From positions 310,001-374,000 of the forward strand of contig NZ_KB849179.1 of the NCBI RefSeq assembly GCF_000367945.1: a stretch of 64,000 nt of DNA, read 5' to 3'. The stretch is from Acinetobacter proteolyticus. GTDB lineage: Bacteria > Pseudomonadota > Gammaproteobacteria > Pseudomonadales > Moraxellaceae. Both the position numbers and the translations under genes were made by a program. Shown here piece by piece: positions 35,183-44,072 of the stretch (its first letter is position 1; the number at the start of each line of letters is the position of its first letter). The notes under the pieces are model-generated. The model saw nothing but the letters and a program-made list of their open reading frames with translations. It was not told where the DNA came from and did no database searches.

Positions 35183-35998
35183 TTAAATGATTTCAATATC
35201 AACATATTGCTGGATTAAATTGTCATCCAACATATGCACATAATCCAAAAAAGCCACATTAAAACTGCCCACCGTTTGTGCATGGTCATAGGCCAATTTA
35301 CCTGCAATGGCAAAATGAATATGTGAGGCGAGTGCAGCAATGCTTGGACTACTGACTGCATGATAGGCTGCGGTTAAGGCACCTAGGGCACAACCTGTTG
35401 CGGTAATTTTAGGTTGTAAATAACAGCCACCATTGACTTGAATTACAGCATCGAGTTGTTTCGAGATGATAAAGTCTGATTCACCTGAAATTGCAATACA
35501 TTCAGTATGTTGCAATAGGCTTTTTGCCTGTGCATAAACCTCATGACTATTTAAAGTACTATCTACGCCTTTAGACTGGATCTGGCTGCCTGCTAAAGTA
35601 CTGATCTCAGAGGCATTACCACGAATGATACTCGGCTGGAACCTTAACAGTTGATCGACCGTTTCACTGCGCCACTTTAACACTACTCCATAACCAACTG
35701 GGTCAAGCACCCACGGCACTTGATGCTGATGCGCAGTTTGAGCCGAAATCAACATGGCTTGAGTTTGTTCGGTGGTTGGGGTTCCAATATTGATGCTTAA
35801 GGCAGCACTAATTTTGGTGAAATCTTCGGCTTCAAATGGATTATCAATCATGGCAGGTGAGGCACCTGCTGCAAGTAAGATATTCGCCACATAATTATTG
35901 GCAACGCTATTGGTCATACATTGCACTAAAGGTGTTTGTTGTTGTAAGGCACGCCAAGCGTCGATGACCTGATCAATGAGTTGTTGTTTTTGTGACAT
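35183..35998 (-). CDS. thiM: Hydroxyethylthiazole kinase
   Basis: 271 residues, usual length. The N-terminal PLVQCMTNSVANNYVANILLAAG block, PWVLDPVGYG and the near-C-terminal ITATGCALGALTAAY (anion hole plus catalytic Cys region) are characteristic of ThiM. It phosphorylates the thiazole alcohol for thiamin salvage. It lies 25 bases after a zinc-ribbon protein gene on the same strand, with no thiamin riboswitch visible between them. No thiD/thiE neighbour is present. Confidence 0.92.
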   Translation of the reverse strand: MSQKQQLIDQVIDAWRALQQQTPLVQCMTNSVANNYVANILLAAGASPAMIDNPFEAEDFTKISAALSINIGTPTTEQTQAMLISAQTAHQHQVPWVLDPVGYGVVLKWRSETVDQLLRFQPSIIRGNASEISTLAGSQIQSKGVDSTLNSHEVYAQAKSLLQHTECIAISGESDFIISKQLDAVIQVNGGCYLQPKITATGCALGALTAAYHAVSSPSIAALASHIHFAIAGKLAYDHAQTVGSFNVAFLDYVHMLDDNLIQQYVDIEII

Positions 35999-36022
35999 GA
36001 CATATCCTGAATAAAGTTTTTA

Positions 36023-37183
36023 TTAACGAGTGAAATAATGATCTTGATGCTTACATTGACGACAAATGAGCGACACATAATCTGTCGCATCATAATCCAC
36101 GATTAAGTCATTTGAACCGCAATACATGCAACGTTTAACCGAATAGAAATTTAAACGAGGTTCGATTTTTCGCCAAGATTTCCAGACAGGCTGAATAAAA
36201 ATACTCTCGTCATAACCCAAAAACTTAAACAGCAAAACTTCACTCATTTTACTAAATGGAATGGTATAAGGTCTTGGTAAAGTCGTGGTTTCCCAGCGCT
36301 CGGTCAAAGCACGCTCACGATACTGTTCTAAAGTCTTTTTGAGCAAATTGGTGTTGATAAATTTATCATTTCTGGGTTGTAACACGTTTTGTTTATGCAG
36401 ATATTCTAAAGCGGTTTGGATCAAATAGAAAATCTGCCCGACAGCCAGACCTTCCATTAAACGGTAGCAAAAAGCTTGGAATGGTCGATTACCAGCAATC
36501 TGAATACCCCAAGTTCGACAATAGAACTGCATGAACTGCACAATTTCCTGATAGAGCACGAGGTAGAGTGTGTCTTTGACTTCATCTGTGCTTTTAAAGG
36601 GAATCCCTTGGCTCAGATTTTCATAGAACCAGTGGCGTAATTGTTGCGCCACACTAAATAAGCTTGGATCTGAATAACCATCCAGTCGGACATTAAGATA
36701 ATAGTGTTCTGTTTCCAAACCTGCATCTTGCGATTTAAACACCCCTAATTTCAATAACTCTTGAACTAAGTGGTTCTGAAATAAATAGTTAGGTGTAAAT
36801 TCTCGATATTTAATATTCTGCCAATGAATCAGCTCATCATGCTGTACATCTTCCCGTGCATAGCTGTCCAACAAGCTAAGCAAGAATAATTTATGTAAAA
36901 AGCTGAGTTGATTCAGGCTGTAAATCACTTCATCTTTGACTTTATATTTACGTTGTTCTTGTAAAATGGTCTGCTGGGTCTGCTTTTTCCGTTGTGCCGT
37001 ACACTGAGCACAATGACAATTTAGTTTGCTGTCACTTCTAAAAACGCGGTGCTGGCAATGGCTACATTCGTGAAATTGAAATTCTTGGCTGTATTGTTCA
37101 GCCTCGACCCAGAACATGGATGCGTGGCACAGAGGGCAATGGCTACTTTCATCTAACTGTTTTTGTAGAATCTGTAAATCCAT
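36023..37183 (-). CDS. Hypothetical protein with zinc ribbons at both ends
   Basis: 386 residues from the ATG at 37183 (ATG at 37204 is an alternative; neither ribosome site is good). N-terminal cysteine pairs CPLC, CSHC and CHCAQC look like one or two zinc ribbons. A C-terminal pair CMYC...CRQC forms another. The 250 residues between are helical and Tyr/Gln-rich. I do not recognise the family. It precedes thiM and may be co-transcribed. A nucleic-acid-binding or scaffold role is possible but unsupported. Confidence 0.7.
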   Translation of the reverse strand: MDLQILQKQLDESSHCPLCHASMFWVEAEQYSQEFQFHECSHCQHRVFRSDSKLNCHCAQCTAQRKKQTQQTILQEQRKYKVKDEVIYSLNQLSFLHKLFLLSLLDSYAREDVQHDELIHWQNIKYREFTPNYLFQNHLVQELLKLGVFKSQDAGLETEHYYLNVRLDGYSDPSLFSVAQQLRHWFYENLSQGIPFKSTDEVKDTLYLVLYQEIVQFMQFYCRTWGIQIAGNRPFQAFCYRLMEGLAVGQIFYLIQTALEYLHKQNVLQPRNDKFINTNLLKKTLEQYRERALTERWETTTLPRPYTIPFSKMSEVLLFKFLGYDESIFIQPVWKSWRKIEPRLNFYSVKRCMYCGSNDLIVDYDATDYVSLICRQCKHQDHYFTR

Positions 37184-37413
37184 TGATATTAAACCTATAA
37201 CCATTAAATAGAGGATTATACATGCTCAATCCAAGGAGTGATGCAAAGTTTAGAGAGAGATAAAAATTATGATTAAAATGAGATCTAATCTACTGAATTG
37301 TATATAAAAGATAAGCCTATAGCTTTGTAGTTTTTTAAACTATGGTAAATTCTTGCGCCAATTAGAATCATAACTTCATCTTAATTGAACAAAGCAAAAG
37401 TAAAGGGGAAAAC

Positions 37414-37887
37414 ATGAATAATCGGATATGGATGCAATGTATCATTGGCCTAATAGCTTGTTTCAGTTGTATTTTAACCTATGCAAGCTCAATCGAAGGT
37501 TATTGGCGCAGTATTGATGATCGTACTGGGGAACAGCTCACGATTATTGAAATTAGAAAAGCGCCAGACAATACCTATCGCGGCAAAATTGTTTATATCT
37601 ACCCCAATGCACAAGGTGTTGTAGTGACCCATTGTACCAACTGCCCAGCACCGTATACAGGTAAGCCGCGAATGGGATTGGATGTATTAACGGGATTGAT
37701 TGAAGATCCCCTCAAGCCAAATAATTTTATCAATGGGCGTATTGTTGAAAGCAAAACAGGCAAGGTATATAAGGGCAAAGCCCGTTTAACCGCCGATGGT
37801 AAGCGTTTGCATATGCGAGGCTATGTTGGAATTTCTGCTTTGGGCCGTACTGTGGTATGGATTCGTACGGACAGTGCCAATCCCTAA
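37414..37887 (+). CDS. DUF2147 secreted protein, copy 1
   Basis: 157 residues. Signal peptide of about 24 residues ending AYASS, then the DUF2147 domain: IEGYWRSIDDRTGEQLTI start, GKIVY, a CTNC pair near residue 76, GL.EDP, NGRI..SKTGK.YKGKA and GALGRTVVWIR close. The same order recurs in the two following genes. Predicted periplasmic or surface beta-rich protein. Family function is unknown; some members relate to envelope or host-association traits. GGGGAAAAC precedes the ATG. Confidence 0.82.
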   Translation: MNNRIWMQCIIGLIACFSCILTYASSIEGYWRSIDDRTGEQLTIIEIRKAPDNTYRGKIVYIYPNAQGVVVTHCTNCPAPYTGKPRMGLDVLTGLIEDPLKPNNFINGRIVESKTGKVYKGKARLTADGKRLHMRGYVGISALGRTVVWIRTDSANP

Positions 37888-38030
37888 TCATTTATTTTTA
37901 ATTGTGTGAATTGCTTAAGATTTCTTTTGATTTTAAGTAATTAAATATCCTTTAGTAAGGTTGACTGTTTCTGAACATTCGCATAAAAATGAAGTCATAG
38001 ATGGATCGATTTTGCATTACGGAGCTTATT

Positions 38031-38507
38031 ATGCAAAAACACACACTCATGAAAGGAGTCATGGGCATTTCTTTGACTGTAATCACGTCACTCAGTTTTG
38101 CTTCTACACCTGAAGGGTTTTGGAAAAGTATTGATGATCGTACAGGCGAGCAACTGTCAATCGTAGAAATTAAGAAAAAACCTGATAATACCTATACGGG
38201 AACCATTGTTTATCGTTATCCAGTTCCAGGTGGTGGGACGGTACTCACCAATTGTGTAAAATGTCCAGAACCTTTTAAAAATAAACCGATTCAAGGACTA
38301 CAAATTGCATGGGGATTGAAAGAAGATCCGAAGAATCCAAATCAATATATTGATGGTCGGGTACTTGAGCCAAAGACAGGTAATATTTATAAAGGTAAAG
38401 CACAGCTCAGTGCCGATGGAAAGCGTTTACGTATGCGTGGTTATATGGGAATTTCGGCACTCGGACGTACTCAAGTCTGGATTCGTACCGATAGCGCTAA
38501 TCCTTAA
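38031..38507 (+). CDS. DUF2147 secreted protein, copy 2
   Basis: 158 residues from the ATG at 38031 (GGAG at 38021; the ATG at 38001 lies upstream of that site). Signal peptide ends near FASTPEG. The domain matches copies 1 and 3 with a CVKC pair in place of CTNC and a slightly different central loop (GGGTVLTN). It lies 143 bases after copy 1. Tandem duplication is the simplest origin. Function unknown. Confidence 0.82.
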   Translation: MQKHTLMKGVMGISLTVITSLSFASTPEGFWKSIDDRTGEQLSIVEIKKKPDNTYTGTIVYRYPVPGGGTVLTNCVKCPEPFKNKPIQGLQIAWGLKEDPKNPNQYIDGRVLEPKTGNIYKGKAQLSADGKRLRMRGYMGISALGRTQVWIRTDSANP

Positions 38508-38527
38508 GGTTATAAACCGTTTTTTAG

Positions 38528-38558
38528 AAAGCCTAAACGAACCGTTTGGGCTTTTTTA
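38528..38558 (+). terminator. Rho-independent terminator after DUF2147 copy 2
   Basis: AAGCCTAAACG pairs with CGTTTGGGCTT around a three-base loop, with one T-G wobble, then TTTTTATTTG. Copy 3 therefore needs its own promoter. Confidence 0.78.
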
Positions 38559-38722
38559 TTTGTACTAAAGAATATATGCATTGGTGTTAGATTGAGCGGT
38601 TAGATCAGTTATTTCTTATACAAATGAACGCTAGCGTACAGTGTAACTTGGGTAAAAGTGTGATAATTTCCGTGCATTAAACCTATAAAGATGAATAGGT
38701 TACTTTTTTAGACGGGGTTAAT

Positions 38723-39196
38723 ATGCTAAATCGTATACTCATGAACGGAATCATGGGGCTTACTCTTGCTTGTGCAAGTGCAACGACTTTTGCGGCTTCT
38801 ATTGAAGGCTACTGGAAAAGCATTGAAGAACGTACAGGTGAACAACTTTCTATCGTAGAAATCCGTAAAGGAAATGACGGCCGTTATCATGGGAAGATTG
38901 TTTATCGTTATCCAAACTCACATGGTATTGCCCTTACCAATTGCACAAAATGTGCAGCCCCAAATACCAATAAACCGATTTTAGGCTTAGAAATTTTATC
39001 GGGCTTTAAAGAAGATCCAAACAAACCTGATTCATATATTGATGGTCGAGTATTAGAACCGACGTCTGGTCGTATCTATAAAGGTAAAGGTGTGGTAACA
39101 GGAGAAGGAAAACGTTTACGTATGCGTGGTTATATGGGCGTTTCTGCACTGGGTCGCACTGTCGTTTGGTTACGTACCGATAACGCAACGCCATAA
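38723..39196 (+). CDS. DUF2147 secreted protein, copy 3
   Basis: 157 residues. Signal peptide ending FAASIEG, then DUF2147 with CTKC pair, YIDGRVLEP.SGRIYKGK and MRGYMGVSALGRTVVWLR. It is preceded by 215 bases containing its probable own promoter and followed by a strong terminator, so it is an independent unit. It is equally close to both neighbours by eye. Confidence 0.82.
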   Translation: MLNRILMNGIMGLTLACASATTFAASIEGYWKSIEERTGEQLSIVEIRKGNDGRYHGKIVYRYPNSHGIALTNCTKCAAPNTNKPILGLEILSGFKEDPNKPDSYIDGRVLEPTSGRIYKGKGVVTGEGKRLRMRGYMGVSALGRTVVWLRTDNATP

Positions 39197-39208
39197 TCGG
39201 ATATTTAT

Positions 39209-39240
39209 AAAAAACCTCGAATTGGCTTCGAGGTTTTTTG
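39209..39240. terminator. Bidirectional Rho-independent terminator
   Basis: AAAACCTCGAA and TTCGAGGTTTTTT flank a five-base TTGGC loop, with A-run before and T-run after. It serves DUF2147 copy 3 and the convergent small gene. Confidence 0.87.
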
Positions 39241-39255
39241 GGTTAAAGTGGTTGG

Positions 39256-39513
39256 TTAAACAGGGCATGGTAAGTTTTCGTCCTCCTGACCGATTTTTTT
39301 AGCTGCAATAAGCGCTTGTACTTTTTTACTTGGTAGCTTTTCTTTACCAAGTGCGTCATAGGTGTTCACGATATTGGTCACTTCTAAAGTTGTCAGTTCA
39401 ATTCCTTCTGCTGTTAAAAAAACTGAGATCACATGATGATCCACACCGGCTTTAGCCAGATCATGGATCGCCTTGATATTTTCTAAACGATATAGGTGTG
39501 CTTTTAATTCCAT
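39256..39513 (-). CDS. Small hypothetical cytoplasmic protein
   Basis: 85 residues, GCGAGGG upstream of the ATG. Mostly helical, with LENIKAIHDLAKAGVDHHVISVFLTAEGIELTTLEV resembling a small helix-loop-helix binding domain and ending NLPCPV. I do not recognise it. Possibly a DNA- or protein-binding accessory. No operon partner is visible. Confidence 0.62.
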   Translation of the reverse strand: MELKAHLYRLENIKAIHDLAKAGVDHHVISVFLTAEGIELTTLEVTNIVNTYDALGKEKLPSKKVQALIAAKKIGQEDENLPCPV

Positions 39514-39853
39514 CGTCGTAACCCTCGCATGTTTTATTGTATGAACTACATTGGCATATTAGGTTAAGCAATAACCGTGCACAAAATGTAAAACACCGGA
39601 AAAAAATGTAAGTTGAGCGATATAACCCATTTGGTTATGTAGCATTTATTTAAGAATGGCAAACTGTGTTGTAATTTTGTCTAAACGGCATGTGATTTGC
39701 TCAATAAATTTGAAAACCTGAAATCTAAACCCAATAAAATTCTTAATATTGCGATGTGGCTCTAAAGACAGCTTTTATAAGTTGGCGTATGATCGACTGA
39801 TTAAGAGTCTTGCCTACAAGACCATCCGACATGATGAAAGATAAGGAATACTG
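39514..39853. other. Divergent intergenic region before pepN
   Basis: 340 bases without a gene. It must hold promoters for the small protein (leftward) and pepN (rightward). One short inverted repeat, ATAACC-N5-GGTTAT at 39622-39638, stands out. No RNA gene is recognised. Confidence 0.45.
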
Positions 39854-42460
39854 ATGAATATAGCGGCGCAGCCTCCTGTACAAGCAGATCAAACGATTTA
39901 TTTAAAAGACTATCAAAAGCCATCTTTCTTGGTTGAATCCATCAATCTCGATATCCAAGTTTATGATGATCATACGCTTGTAGATTCAACATTGGTGATG
40001 AAACGTCAGACAGCAGGTGCATTGGTTCTGTTAGGCCGTGATCTGGAACTGAAATCGATTCAACTCAATGGTCAGACGCTGAGTGCCGAGCAATATGACT
40101 TAGACAGTGAGCAATTGCTGATCACTGATGCACCAGATCAGGTCATTCTACAAACCCAAGTGATCATTCATCCCGAATCGAACACGCAGCTTGAAGGTTT
40201 ATACAAGGCGGGGGATTTATTTGTCACTCAAAATGAACCAGAGGGTTTCCGTAAAATTACCTTCTATCCTGACCGTCCAGATGTATTGGCTGAATTTACC
40301 ACACGGGTAGAAGCTGACAAGAAGTATCCGGTATTGCTTGCAAATGGGAACTTATTGGAAACGGGTGAGGCTGGGGAAGGTCGTCATTTTGCAATTTGGC
40401 AAGACCCAACCAAAAAGCCAAGCTATTTATTTGCCTGTGTGATTGGTGATTTGGCGGTATTGAAAGATCGTTATACGACTTCTGAAGGCCGAGATGTTGC
40501 GCTAGAAATTTATGCAATCGAGAAAGATATTCCGAAATGTCATATCGCCATGGAAGCATTAAAGCATTCTATGCGTTGGGACGAAGAACACTATGGTCGT
40601 CCTTACGATCTCGATAACTACATGATTGTCGCCGTCAGTCAATTCAACATGGGTGCAATGGAGAATAAAGGTTTAAATATCTTTAATACCTCATGTGTGC
40701 TTGCCGATGAGGAATACACCACGGATGCTGCGATTATGCGAGTTCAGTCAGTCATTGCTCATGAATATTTCCATAACTGGACAGGTAACCGAATTACCTG
40801 TCGTGACTGGTTCCAATTGTGTTTAAAAGAAGGCTTAACGGTTTTCCGTGATCAGTCGTTCTCCGAAGATTTACAATCGGCAGCCGTACAACGAATTGAT
40901 GATGTGGCGGTATTAAAATCGCATCAATTCCCTGAAGATGCTGGTCCTTTATCACATCCACCACGTCCAGACCATTTTGTCGAAATCAACAACTTCTATA
41001 CCGCGACGGTGTATGAGAAGGGTGCTGAAATCAACCGCATGATGGCAACGTTATTGGGGAAAGAAAAATACCGTAAAGGCACAGATGAATATTTCCTGCG
41101 TCATGATGGGCAAGCAGTTACGGTTGAAGATTGGGTTGCGGCATTGAGTGCAGGTTCGGGTGTGGATCTATCTAACTTCCTCACATGGTATAACCAACCG
41201 GGGACACCGAAGTTAGAAGCTCAAGGTGAATATGATGCTGCTGCACAGACTTATCGTTTAAGCTTCAAACAAAGCTTGAAAGCACATCCAAAATATCCAA
41301 ACCTCAAAGCAGTCCCAATTCCTGTGGCGCTGGCATTATTTAATGCCAATACAGGTGAACAATATACCTTACACAGCACTGATCTGTTTGTGAATGAGGT
41401 CAAAGATGGCGTGTACTTATTTGATCAAGATGAAGCAACAATTGAATTTACAGGGGTGACTGAGCAACCTGTTGCCTCGTTATTACGTAATTTTTCTGCC
41501 CCTGTGAATTTAGTCTTTGATTATTCCAATGATGATCTTGCCTTCTTGATTCAGCATGAGACCAATGGCTTTAACCAATGGCAAGCGACACAAACCTTAT
41601 TGGAACGTATTCTTTTAGAAGACCATAAGGTGGATACCTATATTCAGGCAATTAAAAATACCTTGCCTGACTTAGTAAATAAAGATCCGTTATTGGCATC
41701 ACGTTTATTTGATGTACCAAGTGAAAACTATTTAGGCAGTCGTGTTGATCAAGACTATGAGCCTGAACTGATTCGTGAAAAACGGGAAGCGGTGCTGGAT
41801 CGTTTAGCACGTGATTTAGGTTCATTTTGGAAAGAGACTTATTTGGCCTTAGATCCAGACCAGCAAAAAGAGTTTTCTTTGGCGATGGGGGTACGTTCAT
41901 TAAAGAATATCACTCTGAATATGTTGGCGCGCCAAGGCGATGAGTCTGTGTTTGATTTAGCTTATGCACAATACCAACAAACAGGCAACATGTCTGAGCG
42001 TTTAGGCGCATTACGTGTTTTAGTCTGGAATGATGCACCGCAAGCGCAGGCAGCACTTGCAGATTTTTATAACCGTTTTAAAGAGGAAGCCTTGTCATTA
42101 GATCAGTGGTTTAGCATCCAAGCTTCTAATCCATGTGCGACAGCGGAAACGATTGAGTATCTGACCAAACATGCGGATTATGATTTGGGAACGCCGAACC
42201 GTATCCGTGCCGTAAGTGGTGGTTTGGCAGCAAATCCAGTGAATACGTGGAGCTTTGGTGTTGATCATTTCATTGAGCTTGCTGCTTATCTAGATGAGAA
42301 AAACCCAATTTTAGGTTCGCGTTTATTACAAGTCCTGTCACGCTGGTACACCTTGGCTGAACCACAACGTAGTCAGGTGCAACAAGCGCTTAAGGCATTA
42401 CAACCGAAAGTAAAATCGAAAAATGTAGCTGAAACATTGAACAGTTTACTCAGTATTTAA
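39854..42460 (+). CDS. pepN: Aminopeptidase N (M1 family)
   Basis: 868 residues, near the length of gammaproteobacterial PepN. The exopeptidase motif GAMENKG near residue 266 and the zinc site HEYFHNWTGNRITCRDWFQLCLKEG cut as HExxH at about 303 plus Glu 18 residues later are intact. It removes N-terminal residues from peptides in the cytoplasm. Ribosome site AAGGAAT. Stands alone with its own terminator. Confidence 0.96.
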   Translation: MNIAAQPPVQADQTIYLKDYQKPSFLVESINLDIQVYDDHTLVDSTLVMKRQTAGALVLLGRDLELKSIQLNGQTLSAEQYDLDSEQLLITDAPDQVILQTQVIIHPESNTQLEGLYKAGDLFVTQNEPEGFRKITFYPDRPDVLAEFTTRVEADKKYPVLLANGNLLETGEAGEGRHFAIWQDPTKKPSYLFACVIGDLAVLKDRYTTSEGRDVALEIYAIEKDIPKCHIAMEALKHSMRWDEEHYGRPYDLDNYMIVAVSQFNMGAMENKGLNIFNTSCVLADEEYTTDAAIMRVQSVIAHEYFHNWTGNRITCRDWFQLCLKEGLTVFRDQSFSEDLQSAAVQRIDDVAVLKSHQFPEDAGPLSHPPRPDHFVEINNFYTATVYEKGAEINRMMATLLGKEKYRKGTDEYFLRHDGQAVTVEDWVAALSAGSGVDLSNFLTWYNQPGTPKLEAQGEYDAAAQTYRLSFKQSLKAHPKYPNLKAVPIPVALALFNANTGEQYTLHSTDLFVNEVKDGVYLFDQDEATIEFTGVTEQPVASLLRNFSAPVNLVFDYSNDDLAFLIQHETNGFNQWQATQTLLERILLEDHKVDTYIQAIKNTLPDLVNKDPLLASRLFDVPSENYLGSRVDQDYEPELIREKREAVLDRLARDLGSFWKETYLALDPDQQKEFSLAMGVRSLKNITLNMLARQGDESVFDLAYAQYQQTGNMSERLGALRVLVWNDAPQAQAALADFYNRFKEEALSLDQWFSIQASNPCATAETIEYLTKHADYDLGTPNRIRAVSGGLAANPVNTWSFGVDHFIELAAYLDEKNPILGSRLLQVLSRWYTLAEPQRSQVQQALKALQPKVKSKNVAETLNSLLSI

Positions 42461-42480
42461 TTTACTGATTGAATGAATAG

Positions 42481-42508
42481 AAAAGGATGTCGTCAGACAT
42501 CCTTTTCT
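42481..42508 (+). terminator. Rho-independent terminator after pepN
   Basis: AAAAGGATGTC pairs with GACATCCTTTT around GTCA, followed by CTATTTG. Clear hairpin, modest T-tail. Confidence 0.82.
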
Positions 42509-42570
42509 ATTTGACAATTAGTATTGTCAGAAATAGTATGGAAATCATTCGAATCTAACGGATGACTGCA

Positions 42571-43257
42571 ATGGAAATAAAAACAATCACATTACCGACA
42601 CGTCAAATTGAAGTTGAAGTGTATGCACCTGCATCAAGCTCGGAAAAAGCACCAGCAATATTATTGCTGCATGAGTTATTCGGCATTCTCGATGTTTACC
42701 GTGAAGATGCCCAAGACTTGGCTGATCGTGGTTATTTGGTTTATGTGCCTAATTTATTTAGTGGTGGTGCAGTCAAATATTGTATTCGTGCCATGGTGAG
42801 CAAAGCGGGACGCATCAATGCTGCGGATAGTGAAGTTAATCAAGAAATTCATGTATTGTTAGATGCCTTAAAGGCAGATCCTCGATCCAATGGTCGTTTA
42901 GGCATGTTAGGGCAGTGCTTAACCGGTGGCTATGTGATTCAGATGGCCAAGCGCGAAGATATGTTAGCACCTGTGGTTTATCATCATTCTCTGGGGATTC
43001 AAGGTGCTGGCGTTCCAAACAAAGAGTCTCTGGAGGAAGTTCGTATTCTACAAGGACATTGGTCTACCGTAGATCCATTTTGTCCAGCAACCAAACGTAA
43101 TAAATTGATCCAGCAATTGGGTGATCGGGTTGAAGCTTATACTTATAATATGCCACATGGCTTCCGTAGTGTGAGTCGAGGTTTGCCAGAAGCTCAAGTG
43201 GTGTGGCAACGTACGCTTGATTTCTTTGAGCGAGAATTAAAACAAAACACAATATAA
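42571..43257 (+). CDS. Dienelactone hydrolase-family protein
   Basis: 228 residues from the ATG at 42571 (ATG at 42562 lacks a ribosome site). ILLLHELFGI forms the oxyanion region, GMLGQCLTGGYV the Cys nucleophile elbow, and the late NMPHGFRS the histidine. The Cys nucleophile is typical of dienelactone hydrolases, which open lactones in chlorocatechol and related pathways, but many relatives hydrolyse unrelated esters. No pathway partner is nearby. Confidence 0.8.
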   Translation: MEIKTITLPTRQIEVEVYAPASSSEKAPAILLLHELFGILDVYREDAQDLADRGYLVYVPNLFSGGAVKYCIRAMVSKAGRINAADSEVNQEIHVLLDALKADPRSNGRLGMLGQCLTGGYVIQMAKREDMLAPVVYHHSLGIQGAGVPNKESLEEVRILQGHWSTVDPFCPATKRNKLIQQLGDRVEAYTYNMPHGFRSVSRGLPEAQVVWQRTLDFFERELKQNTI

Positions 43258-43324
43258 ATCATTGGAACAACAGGGTATTATTTACTGAGATTCATTTATA
43301 GAAATAAAAAAGCGAGGGGAATAT

Positions 43325-43762
43325 ATGTCTCAACAATACGCATACGCGGGCTTCTGGATACGTTTCGGTGCCGCGATTATTGACTCAATCATTGTAATCG
43401 TTGCCATGATTCCATTAACCATGATTTTTGGAGGAGGCAACACCACAGTTGCCTCTGATGGTTTTTCATCATTCCAATTTATGTCTACGGCAGATTGGAT
43501 TTGGCAAATTCTCGCCGCAGTTTTTTATATTTTCTGCTGGATTAAATTTGCAGGTACACCGGGTAAACGCTTGCTTCGATTAAAAGTGCTGGATGAAAAA
43601 ACGGGTGAAAATGTGACTGTCGGGCAGGCTATCATTCGCTACATTGGTTATATCCCAGCAACATTAGTATTTTTTATTGGTTTAATCTGGGTGGCTTTTG
43701 ATTCTAAAAAGCAGGGCTGGCACGACAAAATGGCAAAAACTGTAGTGGTAAGAGAGCTTTAA
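43325..43762 (+). CDS. RDD-family membrane protein
   Basis: 145 residues, three hydrophobic segments. [18 protein letters not shown] is the RDD signature (arginine then two aspartate-position residues) at the start of helix 1, and [12 protein letters not shown] and [17 protein letters not shown] are the conserved loops. RDD proteins are implicated in sodium or other ion transport; function here is unknown. GAGGGGAA precedes the ATG. Confidence 0.85.
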   Translation: MSQQYAYAGFWIRFGAAIIDSIIVIVAMIPLTMIFGGGNTTVASDGFSSFQFMSTADWIWQILAAVFYIFCWIKFAGTPGKRLLRLKVLDEKTGENVTVGQAIIRYIGYIPATLVFFIGLIWVAFDSKKQGWHDKMAKTVVVREL

Positions 43763-43809
43763 TTTAGAGCGAAATTTTATCATGTAATAAAAAATTCATA
43801 AGATAGGGC

Positions 43810-43837
43810 TTGTGAATCAATTCGCATGTCCTATAAT
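43810..43837 (+). promoter_or_regulatory. Strong sigma-70 promoter
   Basis: TTGTGA at 43810-43815, 16-base spacer, and consensus TATAAT at 43832-43837. Transcription should begin near 43844, just before the short reading frame at 43867. Confidence 0.6.
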
Positions 43838-43843
43838 GCCGTT

Positions 43844-43972
43844 GAGTTTATTCACGGAGATCCTAAATGGGAAGTTGTTCGAGGTTCGGGTTTAATAAAG
43901 GATTAAGCCAAAGCGAATACTGAGCAAGTGAGCTATTTAGGTCGGCTATCTTGCAATGAGATAGCTTTGTTA
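43844..43972 (+). ncRNA. Putative small transcript encoding an 18-residue peptide
   Basis: A compact unit: promoter at 43810-43837, GGAGA at 43856-43860, an 18-codon frame at 43867-43923 reading MGSCSRFGFNKGLSQSEY, then a hairpin (GCTATCT 43945-43951 with AGATAGC 43959-43965) followed by TTTGTT. This could be a small mRNA for a micro-protein, a regulatory RNA, or the leader of the downstream outer-membrane gene. Seen in sequence; function is inference. Confidence 0.45.
43945..43970 (+). terminator. Hairpin ending the small transcript
   Basis: Seven-pair stem GCTATCT/AGATAGC with a seven-base loop and TTTGTT tail. Plausible intrinsic terminator or attenuator. Confidence 0.5.
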
Positions 43973-44072
43973 AAAATTATCTAAACCCTCCTATAAAATT
44001 TTGCTGTATCCACAAAATTTATTGTATTGACTGCATCCTGTTTAGTTTCTCACCTAAAATGGGGAGAAGCCT

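Noticed and set aside
35999-36022. Thiamin riboswitch before thiM
   Set aside because: Only 24 bases separate thiM from the upstream gene, too short for the element.
42571-43257. Dienelactone hydrolase as part of the aromatic cluster
   Set aside because: It lies 17 kb from the Rieske cluster, with unrelated neighbours and no shared palindrome.
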